DNA from: Chrysoporthe austroafricana
Taxonomy: Eukaryota > Ascomycota > Sordariomycetes > Diaporthales > Cryphonectriaceae
Direction of reading: 5' to 3'
Assembly (NCBI GenBank): GCA_001051155.2
Contig: JYIP02000009.1
Location: 1,302,001-1,366,000, forward strand
Length of the DNA stretch: 64,000 nt
The first letter of the stretch is position 1; each line of letters begins with the position of its first letter. Both the position numbers and the translations under genes were made by a program. Shown here one piece after another: positions 11,271 through 21,716 of the stretch. The notes beneath the pieces are model-generated. The model saw nothing but the letters and a program-made list of their open reading frames with translations. It did no database searches and was not told where the DNA came from.

Positions 11271-11299
11271 GGGGAGGAGGGGAGGAGGGGAGGAGGAGG
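11271..11299 (+). repeat. G-rich purine repeat with quadruplex pattern
   Basis: Runs of GGGG separated by AGGA units (GGGGAGGAGGGGAGGAGGGG and on to 11299) follow a 90-bp A-rich tract. Four or more G-runs with short loops fit the G-quadruplex sequence rule; folding is inference. Confidence 0.6.
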
Positions 11300-11644
11300 C
11301 TCAGAAGGGCGCAGACTGCTGCGAAATTGGGGTTAGGGTTTTGTGCCTGTAAGTCTCTTAACCCCTTGCTTTCAGGGTAGGCGACGCCTCAATAAGACTC
11401 TGAATTCTGGCGTATAACTTCCCCTTGCTCCTTACTCTTCGTATTGACTTCACTATCAGAGCTTTTGTTTTGTCCGTATTTGATTATTAATAAAATGTTG
11501 TTGCTTACCTTCGTGATACGTTCCCGTCAAGATCTTCACTGGTGCTCCGATACAGGAGCCCTCAAATCTCACTGAGCATGATTCCAGTACCGGCCGTCGC
11601 GATGACACACACATTGCAAACCCTTTCCGTCCCTTGCACCTCTG

Positions 11645-11652
11645 TATATAAG
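11645..11652 (+). promoter_or_regulatory. TATA box of decarboxylase gene
   Basis: TATATAAG lies 41 bp upstream of the ATG at 11693. The spacing implies a very short 5' leader if this box is used. Confidence 0.5.
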
Positions 11653-11692
11653 CCTTTTTGCGTTTTAGAAAAATCCTCTGTAGACTTGGAGG

Positions 11693-13303
11693 ATGGGCCT
11701 CTCGCAGGTCAATAGCTCGGGGTCCCCCCTCAATAGGGCCAACGAAGCCTCTGAGGTGAGAAGTCTCCCGGGCTCCCCGTCACCTGAGGGTCAAGACTGA
11801 CACGCCCGCCCCCAGCTCATCGACGCCGTCAAGGCCCTGATCATCCCCTTCATCCAGCGCGCCGATGACAACCTCAAGGTCCGTGCCTCCGGCGGCGCCG
11901 GGAGCACGTCCTCCAACGCCCTCATAGAAGGCGACCTCCTCCCGCCCGCCACCCTCCATGCTCACCTCTCCGCCCTCCTGCCCGCAGGCCAGGGCGCCGG
12001 GCGAGAGGGCCTCCTGGAGGCGATCGCCGAGATCCTCCGCAACAGCGTCAACACCTGGGACCAAGGGTTCCTCGACAAGCTGTACTCCTCCCCGTCCCCC
12101 GTCGGGCTCGTCGCCGAGATGCTCCTGGCGACGCTCAACACCAACGTGCACGTCTACTCCGTCTCGCCCGCCCTCACGGTGGTGGAGAAGCACACCGCGA
12201 AGTCCCTCGCGCGTCTGTTCGGCTTCGACGGCCCCCACGCCGGCGGGGTCACGGTCGCCGGCGGGAGTGCCTCGAACCTCACATCTCTCATCATTGCGCG
12301 CAGCCACCTCTACCCGGAGACTAAGACGCACGGGAACGGAGACCGGAAGTTCGCCCTCTTCACCAGCGAGCACGGCCACTACTCCGTTGAGAAGGCCGCC
12401 ACGGTCGCCGGGATCGGCAAGGCCAACGTCCGGCTCGTCCCCGTCGACGCTGCCGGGCGCATGGACCCTGCCGCCCTGGCCGCCCTCATCGCGGAGGCTC
12501 GAGGTGACGGCCTCACCCCGCTCTACGTGAACGCCACGGCGGGCACCACCGTGCTCGGGTCCTACGACCCCCTGCCCGAGATCAGCGAGGTGTGCCGGAG
12601 GGAGCGCGTGTGGATGCACGTCGACGCGTCCTGGGGCGGGCCCGTCGTCTTCTCCGCCGCGCACAGGGCGAAAATGCGGGGCGCGCAGCTGGCGGACAGC
12701 GTCACGGTCAACCCACACAAGATGATGAACGTGCCGGTGACGTGCTCGTTCCTGCTCGGGCCCGACATGCGCGTCTTCCACGCCGCGAACCGGACGGACG
12801 CGCCGTACCTGTTCCACGGCGACGGCGGCGACGGCGGCGGCGAGGTCTGGGACCTCGCCGACCTCACGCTGCAGTGCGGGCGGCGCGGGGACGCGCTGAA
12901 GCTGGCGCTGGCGTGGGTCTACCACGGGCCGGCGGGTTTCGGGGCGCAGGTCGACCAGGCCTTCGGGGTGGCTGCGTTCCTCGCCGCGGAGATCGGGAAG
13001 AGGCCCGGGTTCACCCTCGTGAGCGAGAACCCGCCGCCGTGCTTACAGGTGTGCTTTTACCACCGGTATAGCGACGAGGGGGCGGGGGAGAGCAACACGA
13101 AGAGGACGGTAGACATGGTGAAGAGGCTGCGGGGCCGAGGGTTCATGGTGGACTACGCGAGCTTCCCGAATAGTTTCAAGAGCCCGTGTGGGCGGATGTG
13201 GAAGGGGAGTTTCTTTAGGGTGGTGGTTAATGTCCAGACGCGGAGGGAAACAGTCGTAGGTCTTGTGAGGGCGCTGGAGGAGGTCGGGAGCGATGGCGAG
13301 TGA
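11693..13303 (+). CDS. PLP-dependent group II decarboxylase (glutamate/cysteine-sulfinate type)
   Basis: Exons 11693..11755 and 11816..13303, with a 60-nt intron (GTGAGA...CCCCAG), encode 516 residues, the length usual for GAD and CSAD-like enzymes. Visible family sequence includes VGLVAEMLLATLNTNVHVY, AGGVTVAGGSASNLTSL, the substrate-loop sequence VNATAGTTVLGSYDPL, VDASWGGPV, and the PLP lysine in NPHKMMNVP (Lys about residue 323). The enzyme removes the alpha-carboxyl group of an acidic amino acid; glutamate to GABA is likeliest, but substrate cannot be fixed from sequence. The sequence VDASWGG (commonly VDAAWGG) and the NVPVTCS context after the lysine are slightly divergent. It is GC-rich like MSH2-side housekeeping genes and faces MSH2 tail to tail with 308 bp between stops. 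Confidence 0.9.
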
Positions 13304-13611
13304 AGTTGAGAGCGAGATGGACGTGGCTAAAGGGGACATTGGGTATAGGTGTAGAGGTGTCTTAGATGTAGAGATATAGATGTAGAGGTATCTTCTTACG
13401 AAGTTGAATAGATTAAGACTCGGATATAGGATTCCAAGACGGGAACATACCACAATGCCCAGCTCAGCCGATGCCGAAAACAAATACACTAATATTTCAG
13501 TCTTAAATCTTAGCTACGGCTCAGTACAGTACCCATTCCTCCGAGACGCCAGAGCCAACACCAATGAAGCAGCTATCGATATAGAACAACTACGATCCCA
13601 GGCCCAGCAAA
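13304..13611. other. Convergent 3' spacer between decarboxylase and MSH2
   Basis: A 308-bp spacer between stop codons, rich in GATAGA/TAGATGTAGAG-type short AT-rich repeats at 13335-13400. Both transcripts should terminate here, and the 3' UTRs may overlap. Confidence 0.55.
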
Positions 13612-16452
13612 TCACAGAGCCTTCACACTCTCAAAAAACGGATTGCTCGTCAGCCGTGCATCCGCCTTGACTAACTCCCTCAACTTCGTTACCATCTCGT
13701 CTTTTGACATGGCCCCATCTTTGACCTGCTCTCGCCATCTCACCAGCACATCCTTCAACAGCGCACTGCCCTCCTCTACATCCTGCTTGCTGTAGTTTCC
13801 CGCCGCCCCGGCGCCCTCTTCATGCTTCGTCGTGAAGTCCTCGAGCTCGTCCGCCTTCCTCTTTGCCATGCGGACCACCTTGTCCGGGAACCTCACCAGC
13901 TCCGCGACGTGAATACCAAAGCTCTGGTCACAGATACCCGGCTCCACCTTGTACAGCAGCGTCACCTCTCTCTTACTGTCCTTGTCGTTGCCCGTGCCAC
14001 TGATGTGTGCCGTCACATGAAGGTTCCGCACTTGCGGGTAAGTATCGGCTAGCGCGGTCAGCTCGTGGAAGTGTGTTGCAAACATTGCGAAGCAACCGAT
14101 CTCCTTGACAATATGCTCAGAGATAGCCCACGCCAGCCCGAAGCCGTCGTACGTCGATGTGCCGCGGCCCAGCTCGTCGATGATGATCAGCGACTCAGCG
14201 GTCGCCGACTTAAGGATGTTGGCCGTCTCGAGCATCTCGGCCATGAAGGTCGAGACGCCCTTGAGCTGAGAGTCGGATGCGCCCACACGCGCGAGGATGG
14301 AATCGAAGATAGTGAGCTCCGCCTCGCTACAGGGAACGAAGCAGCCGACCTGCGCCATGAGGGCAATGACGCCGATCTGCCGGATGTAAGTTGACTTGCC
14401 GCCCATGTTTGGGCCGGTGATGATCAAAAAGGAGGATGTGTCGCGGGTGAGCTCCACATCGTTGGTAATGAACTGCACATCGTCTTGCATCTCCATGCAG
14501 GGGTGGCGAGCTTCTTTGAGCATGGTCTGGCCTTGGCCTCTTGGGTGTATTGTTGGACGAACATAGGATATGGGCGCATGAGCGGAGCAATGAGCAAAGG
14601 AGATGATGACGTCTAAGTGGGCGAGGACGCCAGCCAGCTTCTCGAGCACAGGGCAGTAGGATGCCGCAACACTGACCACTTCGTTGACCAGCCCGGCCTG
14701 GGTTCGCGTGTAGTTGGAGTTGAGCTGGTCGAACTCCCGCCGATAATCGAGGAGTTTGTTGGTGGTGAAGTAAACACCATTCTTCTGGGTTGAGCACTCT
14801 TTGTACTCTTTTCTGTTGCGGATGCAGCCTGCCTCTGCTCGTGTTAGGCGCATGCACCAGCCGTGCACTTTGTGGTTCTCGAGGAAAATCTTCTTCTCCC
14901 TCTCCTGGCCGAGGTCGCTGGCCGCGTTGGCGTACTCTCTGTCCATATCCACTCGAAGACGGTCGAGCTTCTTTCTTATGATCCGCAGGCTGTCATCGAA
15001 CTCGGGCTTGATCACAAACTCGTGGTTGTCCATGGCCTCCAGGTCCACTGTTGTCTCTACCATATCCTGAAGCTTGACCAGCCCGTCGGAAAGCTTGCGG
15101 AGTTTGGTGGTATAAGCAGCGTCTAGAGGATCGCGGTAAACCTCATCCATTACGCCCTCAAATGTGCCGATGAAGCCCGGCAGTCGGATGATGGCCTGGT
15201 ATGCTCGGACGACGTCTTCTAAATTGGCCTTGTTCCGCTGGAACTTCTTGGCTAGCCTGTAGAGGTCGGGTATGGATTTTAGGTGTTCCTCTTGCATGGT
15301 CTGTCGGAGCTCGGTGTCATTGACGAAAGCTTCAACCAGCTGCTGACGCTTCTCAATCTCGTCCTTGTCCATCAGCGGCTGCTTCAACCACTGGGATAGA
15401 AGACGACTGCCCACGGGTGTCTTGCAGTGGTTCAATAGGCCGTACAAGCTCATAGTCTTGGCGCCATCCCGAGCACCGGGCATGAGGTTCAAGGCTTTCA
15501 GGGCAGCAGCGTCTAGCTTCATAAACTGCGCTAGGTCGTGCTGGTACAGCTGATATTGGCCGAAGTTAGAAGGGTCCTGAAGGACACTGAGATACTTGAT
15601 GAGCGCTGCTGCGGAGCCCATGGCCAGTTTCAGGTCAGTCTGTGGCAGCATTGAAGCAGCACGCTCGTCCTTCAATAGCCTCGCTAAATCTTGTTCGATA
15701 TCCTTGGTGCCGAAATCTGCCGTGGGTCGTTCCGACATAGCGACGCCACAGTTGATGATGATCTGCTTCAATTTGGCCAATTCGGGGTCCTTGTCCTTCT
15801 CTGCCTTGTCAAATTGTATCAGGCACTCCTTGATCCCGAGCTGGATCAGAAGGGCCTCGAAGTTGGAGTATAGATCGTTGTCTAGGAACTCGCTGACGCC
15901 AAGCTCGCGTACACTGGCATCGGCGAAACAGACGCCAACACTCCTTCCTTCGGAGGCCTTTGCAGAGAACTTGACGGCCATGATCATGGGCGCGCCATCA
16001 AACTGTCCGCCCAGCTCCTCCTCTACATCCTGTAGGTTGCCAGGCGAGGCCTGCTTGGCAACCTTCCAGTTCATACGGCCCCCGACGGAGGTGTATATCT
16101 CGACACGCTTGCCCAGCTTGAACAGGGCCTCTCGGAGGAACTGACGGAAGACCGTGACGGTCATGGTCACGGAGGGTAGGCCAGTGTGGTCATTCTTGCC
16201 CAGCTGGCGGACCACGGAGGTCGTCTTGTATACGCTCCGGGCAATGAAGTTGGCATCCTCTCCGTGAGCAGTATACCAGTCTCCTCGGTCGAATATGCGG
16301 ACAGTCTCATCGTCGCGCGGCAGGCCCTTGAAATAGCGGATGAAGCCGTGTTCATCGTCGACCTAGAAGAAGACGACGATTAGAAGAAGGCCCTGAGGGA
16401 GACATAAAAAAAAAAGAGACATGCGAACCTTTAATTCTGGTCGGGAAGACAT
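13612..16452 (-). CDS. MSH2: DNA mismatch repair protein MSH2 (MutS homologue)
   Basis: Two exons, 16429..16452 (eight codons, MSSRPELK) and 13612..16362, with a 66-nt intron (GTTCGC...TTCTAG), give 924 residues, normal for fungal Msh2. The N-terminal mismatch-binding domain begins VDDEHGFIRYFKGLP and includes DRGDWYTAHGEDA. The ATPase domain shows Walker A GPNMGGKST (about 658-666), the Q-loop/signature region STFMAEMLETANILK, Walker B LIIIDELGRGTSTYDG, and the His switch in FATHFHEL. In the nucleus it pairs with Msh6 or Msh3 to recognise base-base mismatches and small loops, then recruits Mlh1-Pms1. All key residues are intact. It is transcribed divergently from TRM10 with 337 bp between start codons. 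Confidence 0.97.
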
Positions 16453-16789
16453 GATGGACGAAGTCAATCGCGGAAAGGGGAACAAATAATGGTACCAGCC
16501 CAACTGCCGTCCCAGACAAGATCCAGGCCTCCAGAAGGTTGATTGTTGGAAGAAAGTCCAAAGTTGTGGAGGAGACGCGTGAGGTGGATTCAATTTAGCA
16601 AGAGACGCGACTTGACCAGGGGTCCCCGGCAGCCAGAAACGTGGGGTACGCGCTGGAGCCGAGAGCGGCCCGAGCCTCCAAATGAAAAAGTTCCAATTGA
16701 GCCCCGCCTTGTCATGGCTTCTGTTCGACCACCACGTCCATCTGATCCTGCTGATAATTCGGCCTGCACACTCACAAGTTGACGGCGAG
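16453..16789. promoter_or_regulatory. Bidirectional promoter of MSH2 and TRM10
   Basis: The 337 bp between the two start codons must hold both promoters. I see no TATA box. The TRM10 frame is open back to 16682, so part of this interval could be coding if the upstream ATG is used. Confidence 0.55.
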
Positions 16790-18130
16790 ATGGAGGCCGA
16801 TGGGAATGCGCTAATCGCAGAGACCTCAGCGGTTGCGGAGGATTTCGGAGCCACGGAGTCTCTGGGCCAGGATGCCGCAGCACAGACCCAAGATGCCAAT
16901 GCGAAGAAACGACCGCGCGAAGACGATGACGACGACGCCGGCGATGACGACGGGTCAGATGATAGCAACAAAAAGGCAGCGAGTTCCACATGTCAATCTG
17001 GCGCAGCGGCTGATGCTGCAGAACCCGATCAGCCCAAGCTCTCCAGAAACCAGCTCCGCAAACAAAAGCGCCAGAAGCTCCGCCAAGAGCGCAAAGGAGA
17101 ACGCAAGCAGCTCCGGAAAGAGAAACGCCACGAGAAGACCGCGCGACGGCGTCACGAACGTGAAGAGAAGGCCGAGGAGCTTGCAAAAGCTGAGGGGCTT
17201 GACAAGGACGAGGCTCTGAAACGGATACTAGCAGCGGAGCAGTCTAGAAAGAAGAACACGCTGCAGAGCAGGCCGGTGCCTGTGGCTTTCATCATTGATT
17301 GCGATTTCGAGAAGTACATGCATGAGAACGAGCTGGTGTCTCTAGCCAGTCAGATTACGAGGAGCTACTCGATGAACAAGACCGGCTTGCATCAGGGGCA
17401 TTTGCTGGTGAGCTCGTGGGGTGGGAAGTTGAGTGAACGGTTCAATACAGTGATGAGGAGCACGCATCTCAACTGGAAGGGAGTGAGCTTCGTGGAGGGC
17501 GACTTTGTTGAGGCTGGCAAGGTTGCGTGGGACATCATGAACGGGCCGAGGGCCGGGAAGATATGTCCAACTCTGGGCGAAGAGACAACAAGCGTCGAGG
17601 AGACAGGGGAGACCGATGCTCAAGCACACGAGGAAGCGCAGGATGCCGGAAAAGAGGCAGCCTCGGGTGATAAGCCGGTAGCAGCGGAATTTTCGACCGA
17701 CTCCATCGTCTACCTCTCCGCCGACTCACCACATACACTCGACAAACTCGAGCCGAACACAAGCTATGTGATCGGCGGTCTGGTCGATCGAAATAGAGAG
17801 AAGTATCTCTGTCAGAGACGTGCGGAAGAGAAGGGTATCCGCACAGCGAAGTTGCCTATCGGCGAGTACATGCAGATGGCGAGTCGGCGAGTGCTAGCCA
17901 CAAATCATGTGGTCGAGATCATGTCGAAATGGCTGGAGACAGGAGACTGGGGTAAGGCTTTCTTGGAAGTCATCCCGAAACGGAAAGGTGGCCAGCTTAA
18001 GGGTGATGTGGGGGCGGAGGACGACGACAACGACGGTGACGAAGTCGAGGGCCGGGGCGAGGATGGAGTAGCCGACGGTGGAAATGCCGACGGAAAGCAG
18101 GTAAACGGCACAACTGATACAGAGGCATAG
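16790..18130 (+). CDS. TRM10: tRNA (guanine-9-N1)-methyltransferase Trm10
   Basis: Single-exon protein of 446 residues. An acidic N-terminus is followed by a strongly basic Lys/Arg coiled-coil-like stretch (NQLRKQKRQKLRQERKGER and beyond). The SPOUT methyltransferase core carries AFIIDCDFEKYM, ITRSYSMNK, HLLVSSWGGKLSERF, IVYLSADSPHTL, YVIGGLVDRNREK, LPIGEYM, and TNHVVEIMSKW. The IGGLVDRNR and DSPHTL motifs are diagnostic for Trm10. It transfers methyl from S-adenosylmethionine to N1 of G9 in tRNA. The C-terminus is acidic and low-complexity. I start at 16790 (GGCGAGATGG); an in-frame ATG at 16682 would add 36 residues with a hydrophobic segment not expected in this family. A linker of about 60 residues interrupts the core between GKICPT and IVYLSAD. 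Confidence 0.92.
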   Translation: MEADGNALIAETSAVAEDFGATESLGQDAAAQTQDANAKKRPREDDDDDAGDDDGSDDSNKKAASSTCQSGAAADAAEPDQPKLSRNQLRKQKRQKLRQERKGERKQLRKEKRHEKTARRRHEREEKAEELAKAEGLDKDEALKRILAAEQSRKKNTLQSRPVPVAFIIDCDFEKYMHENELVSLASQITRSYSMNKTGLHQGHLLVSSWGGKLSERFNTVMRSTHLNWKGVSFVEGDFVEAGKVAWDIMNGPRAGKICPTLGEETTSVEETGETDAQAHEEAQDAGKEAASGDKPVAAEFSTDSIVYLSADSPHTLDKLEPNTSYVIGGLVDRNREKYLCQRRAEEKGIRTAKLPIGEYMQMASRRVLATNHVVEIMSKWLETGDWGKAFLEVIPKRKGGQLKGDVGAEDDDNDGDEVEGRGEDGVADGGNADGKQVNGTTDTEA

Positions 18131-19754
18131 GGAGGCTACGAGATACCCAAATGGAAGCGATCAGTTGAGCGCATTGTCACTGCAAGTTTTACCACCGGCT
18201 GGTCTCCGCGTTTTGTGTGTGCGTGACTTTCCGATTACAGTGGTGCATGAAACCTCGCTCCTGCTTTCAGATGGGAGCGCGGGCCATTTGTGAAATCCGG
18301 TTTCTCAGCCACGCTCAAGCAGACCTAATATGTGGTATATAGCCACTCCGTCGAATTCCAGCACGAGGTCAACCTTCCAGCTAACGCGAACGGCCTCCCT
18401 GATACGAAGTGTTTAGTAGGTTTAATGTCGAACCCACGTACAAACCGAGAGCATGCTGCTATGACTTCACATCGTCGATTTGGTTCCCGACTCGTAACTA
18501 ACACCTTATACTTTCCTTACACTCAAAGGGGTCGATGTGTCGATATGAGGAAGAATGTCCGCATGTTTTGGGACAAGGTCTACTGCCATCACATGGTAAG
18601 AGTAAAGGCCTTGATGAGAGCATTTTCTTGCCATCGAAACCTGCATTCAAACTACGTTCCATACTGACCGCATTTGGACAGTCTCGTGTCGTTTTGTTGA
18701 GTTCATGCATATCAGCTTCCGAAACCCTGCATTCATCGCCCTAAACTCTGGCCCCCGAGGCTCACGTCATCACGTCGGAATGTTCGATGACTTCCAAGGC
18801 GCCAATGTTCTTTCATAAGGCAACGACCCTCTAGATCATACCTGCTATCCGAAGTTCCCCAGTCCGAGGTCCGATGAGACCACAGAATACGGGATACTAT
18901 AGGTCATCTGCATCTTCGACTGACCGACATTGTCAAAAAGCCCTGTCGATGTAACCATCGTTTACTTCTGTAAGCCAGTCGTCCACCGCTATTGCCCACT
19001 GCTGACCACTGCATCTGCTCATAGTAGTAAGATCCACGTAGTCCGTTCGGATTCCTTCGACGTGGCCGAGAAAGATTTTTTTTCCCGCACAAATACATCT
19101 TTGATGTTTCGATTGGTGCTTCAAAGCACGACTCGTGTAATCCACATACCCGCACACCGCCCCGTTAGCTCTATCGATGGATGCCTACGCCGTTAGCGGA
19201 AAAAGAAAAGCAAAAAAAGTACCAGACATAGAACATGCAACACCGGGTATTCGCCAATGGTCACCCACTTGACTACTAATCCAGCCCTTAGCGGCTTATT
19301 TAGGGGAGAGCAGACGGGATCCCAAGTTTTCCACTAGGTATGGTCGCATGTGCTTGACAAGGTCGTGAGAACAACTATAGACAGCGTGTGAGTGCGGTGC
19401 GATAGATTCAGTGCGTCATATGAAGCGAGTCCGAACCCGACCTTAGGACCATCACACGGCCGGCGAGCATGTATAGCAAGAATGAGCGTCTGGACAGGCA
19501 AAACTGATATAATTGCGCCTTGTTGTGCGCATTGGTTTGATTAATTACATCATGATTCTAGGCAGTCTGACTGGGTTCAGAAATTATATACCTTAATCCT
19601 TAGAACACGTACAAAAAATTGAACCTTTTCGTGGCGTCATGTCGCTAGAACTCCCGAGTACCGATAAAAATCACTCGCTCCCAGTGTATAATGCTCTAAA
19701 GCAGCCAAAAAAAGAAAGAAAAAAGAAAAAAGAACCCCCCCTTCCAAATTTATC
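18131..19754. other. Intergenic region, no gene seen
   Basis: About 1.6 kb of mid-GC sequence. Open frames are short, start at non-ATG codons or lack protein-like composition. A poly(T) run lies at 19075-19085 and an A/G-rich stretch at 19708-19740. The lipoxygenase stop follows. Confidence 0.55.
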
Positions 19755-21716
19755 TTAGATAGCTGCTGAATAAGGCGCGATGTTAGGGTCCAGCGCCTGC
19801 CACACAAAAGGCATCCCCTGGCACAGCCCGTTCGAGTCGAAGGTCCTCGCGGAGACCTCATCGCTGAATGCCTGCATAGTGCTCTTAAACGTAGCTGCTG
19901 CTGCGATCGTCTCATCGGTCATGAGACTCAGCATGCTCGAATTATCGAACATGTGCAGGAGCGAACGGTTCGTATTGGCGAGTAGAGGCCGCGAGAAGCC
20001 AGCAGAGATGGTGATCTGCGCGTCGGACTCCTCAAAAGGCGGCAGAAAGGCGGCAACCGAAGTGTTGCCCTTAGTGGTCGGGATAGGTGAGTAAAGGGCT
20101 GCGGGATGGAAGGGCAATGTTAAGCTGAGAGATTGTAGTTGGTTCGTGTTTACTGCGTGGTGTGCTGAGGTGACGAGATGACCCTGTTGTTAGGGTGTCA
20201 GCAACTAGAGCAGAACTTCCTATGAAGCAGGAAAGGCGCTCTCTGAGGATGACTTACAATATGCGTGAGAATATCAATCAGTGTGGCCCTATCTGAGATG
20301 CTTGTAGGAAAGTCCAGTGCTTCGGCCGGGCCATTAGCTTCGCTCGCCCAATCTTGAAGCTCGGTATCAGCCGCGACCATGCTGTCCGAGGTGTAATAAG
20401 AGTTGACAAAAGTCGTCATGAATCCTTTGATCGCGTTGTAGATAACCCCGGCATCCTCGTAGTAAGGGAAGTGAGAGAGCTCGGGACCGATGGCTGAGTT
20501 GATGAGGCCTCGGTTCTCCAGATCCGTTAAGAAGTAGTTGGACTGGAAATCACCCTTTCCACTAAAGTACAGGTCACTGGCGTAGTTCTGTGCTACCGTA
20601 CCGCTGAAGGGGAAGATCTCATCGACTGCAGCCCCTGAAGCAAACAGCATTTCGGCTGCAATAGGTTGAACTCCGAAAGATTCGTACGCCACTACGAAAG
20701 CAAGGTCAGCGAAATGAAGCAGAACCCTCGGCAGACTGCACATTATACTTACGACGATCGAATATAGCGTAGACGGGATGATCGGCGCTGAGCGAGCGAA
20801 TGGCTGCCATCCAGGTGATTTGAACGACCATGTGGGTACCTGCTAAGTGGTTGAACTGCGCGAAAAATATGTCATTGGCGTTGAACATGATTTTAGCCAA
20901 CAACCAGTCGTCGGCCTGGTCTGCAGGCGTGTAGATCAGGTTCTTTCCCACTCCGGTCCGAATGGCCAGAGGCAGGAAGTCTCCAGACTTCTTATCGATG
21001 AAAAAGTATGCATCGGTTGCTGCTGTATATCTCGCGTTGGTTTCGAGAGCGCCCAGCTCGGTATGATTCACATAGAAGAGACGGCCAGCTGAGAACAAGC
21101 TCTCCAATGTCATGCCGGACACATTTTGTGCGATCGAATCTTCGACCGAGAAGGGGAGTGAGTCACTCGATGGATTGAGCCTCTTGATCGCAAACGGGCT
21201 GTTTGCCAAACGTTCCATAGAGAAGACCAAATCTTGTGTATAATTGGTAAGAATGCCCGGCGCAGGACCGTTAGGTAGTGAGTGGGTCCACTCATTATCG
21301 TAAAGCTGCACGTAGTCTTCTAGTGTTGTGAAATCGCCAAACGCTCCCTGTGTGTACGTTTCAACCACCGAGTCGCTATCTTCTTCACCCAGTGCATCCT
21401 CGGCTACCTCATCAGAGTCGAGGTCAGCCAAGTCCACATACGCCGTCACATTACCGATAGAGCCCGCCGGATAAAATGGCCCTCCGGCAATAGCAGGTCC
21501 GTAAAGAAACCCAGCCCGTGTAGCAGCTATTGCTGCGGCCCTTTCTGTTTGATTGCTGACATTTATTGCTATTGTATAAGCGGCGGCCGACGCCCGACGA
21601 CCGAATTCGAAGGCGATGGGCCGGTATTGAGACCTCCGTTTTGGTATTGTAGCGCCACATGCTTGATTAGAGACAAGAAAAACGAGCGTAAGAAGTGAAA
21701 TCGGTGACAGATGCAT
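19755..21716 (-). CDS. Secreted lipoxygenase (fungal Mn/Fe-LOX type)
   Basis: Three exons, 20753..21716, 20258..20691 and 19755..20183, with GTAAGT donors at both introns, encode 608 residues, close to known fungal manganese lipoxygenases. A signal peptide is clear (MHLSPISLLTLVFLVSNQACG). Metal ligands can be read: His290 and His295 in NHLAGTH, His474 and Asn478 in SAHHAVNTNQL, and a C-terminal Ile608. The surrounding LAKIMFNANDIFFAQFNHLAGT and LSADHPVYAIFDRLAYESFG match the family. Many N-glycosylation sequons fit secretion. The enzyme should dioxygenate polyunsaturated fatty acids to hydroperoxides outside the cell; metal and regiospecificity cannot be told. The frame is open upstream to an ATG at 21818, but the signal peptide begins at 21716. 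A C-terminal Ile, rather than the Val of characterised Mn-LOX, is notable. Confidence 0.92.

Larger units (their letters stand above)
10305..11692. other. Intergenic region upstream of decarboxylase
   Basis: About 1.4 kb with no gene that I can support. It holds A-rich tracts (11178-11255) and a G-rich purine block (listed separately). A TATA box lies near its end. Confidence 0.6.

Noticed and set aside
11780..12925. Minus-strand frame of 381 codons opposite the decarboxylase
   Set aside because: Shadow of the PLP decarboxylase exon, whose catalytic motifs are on the plus strand.
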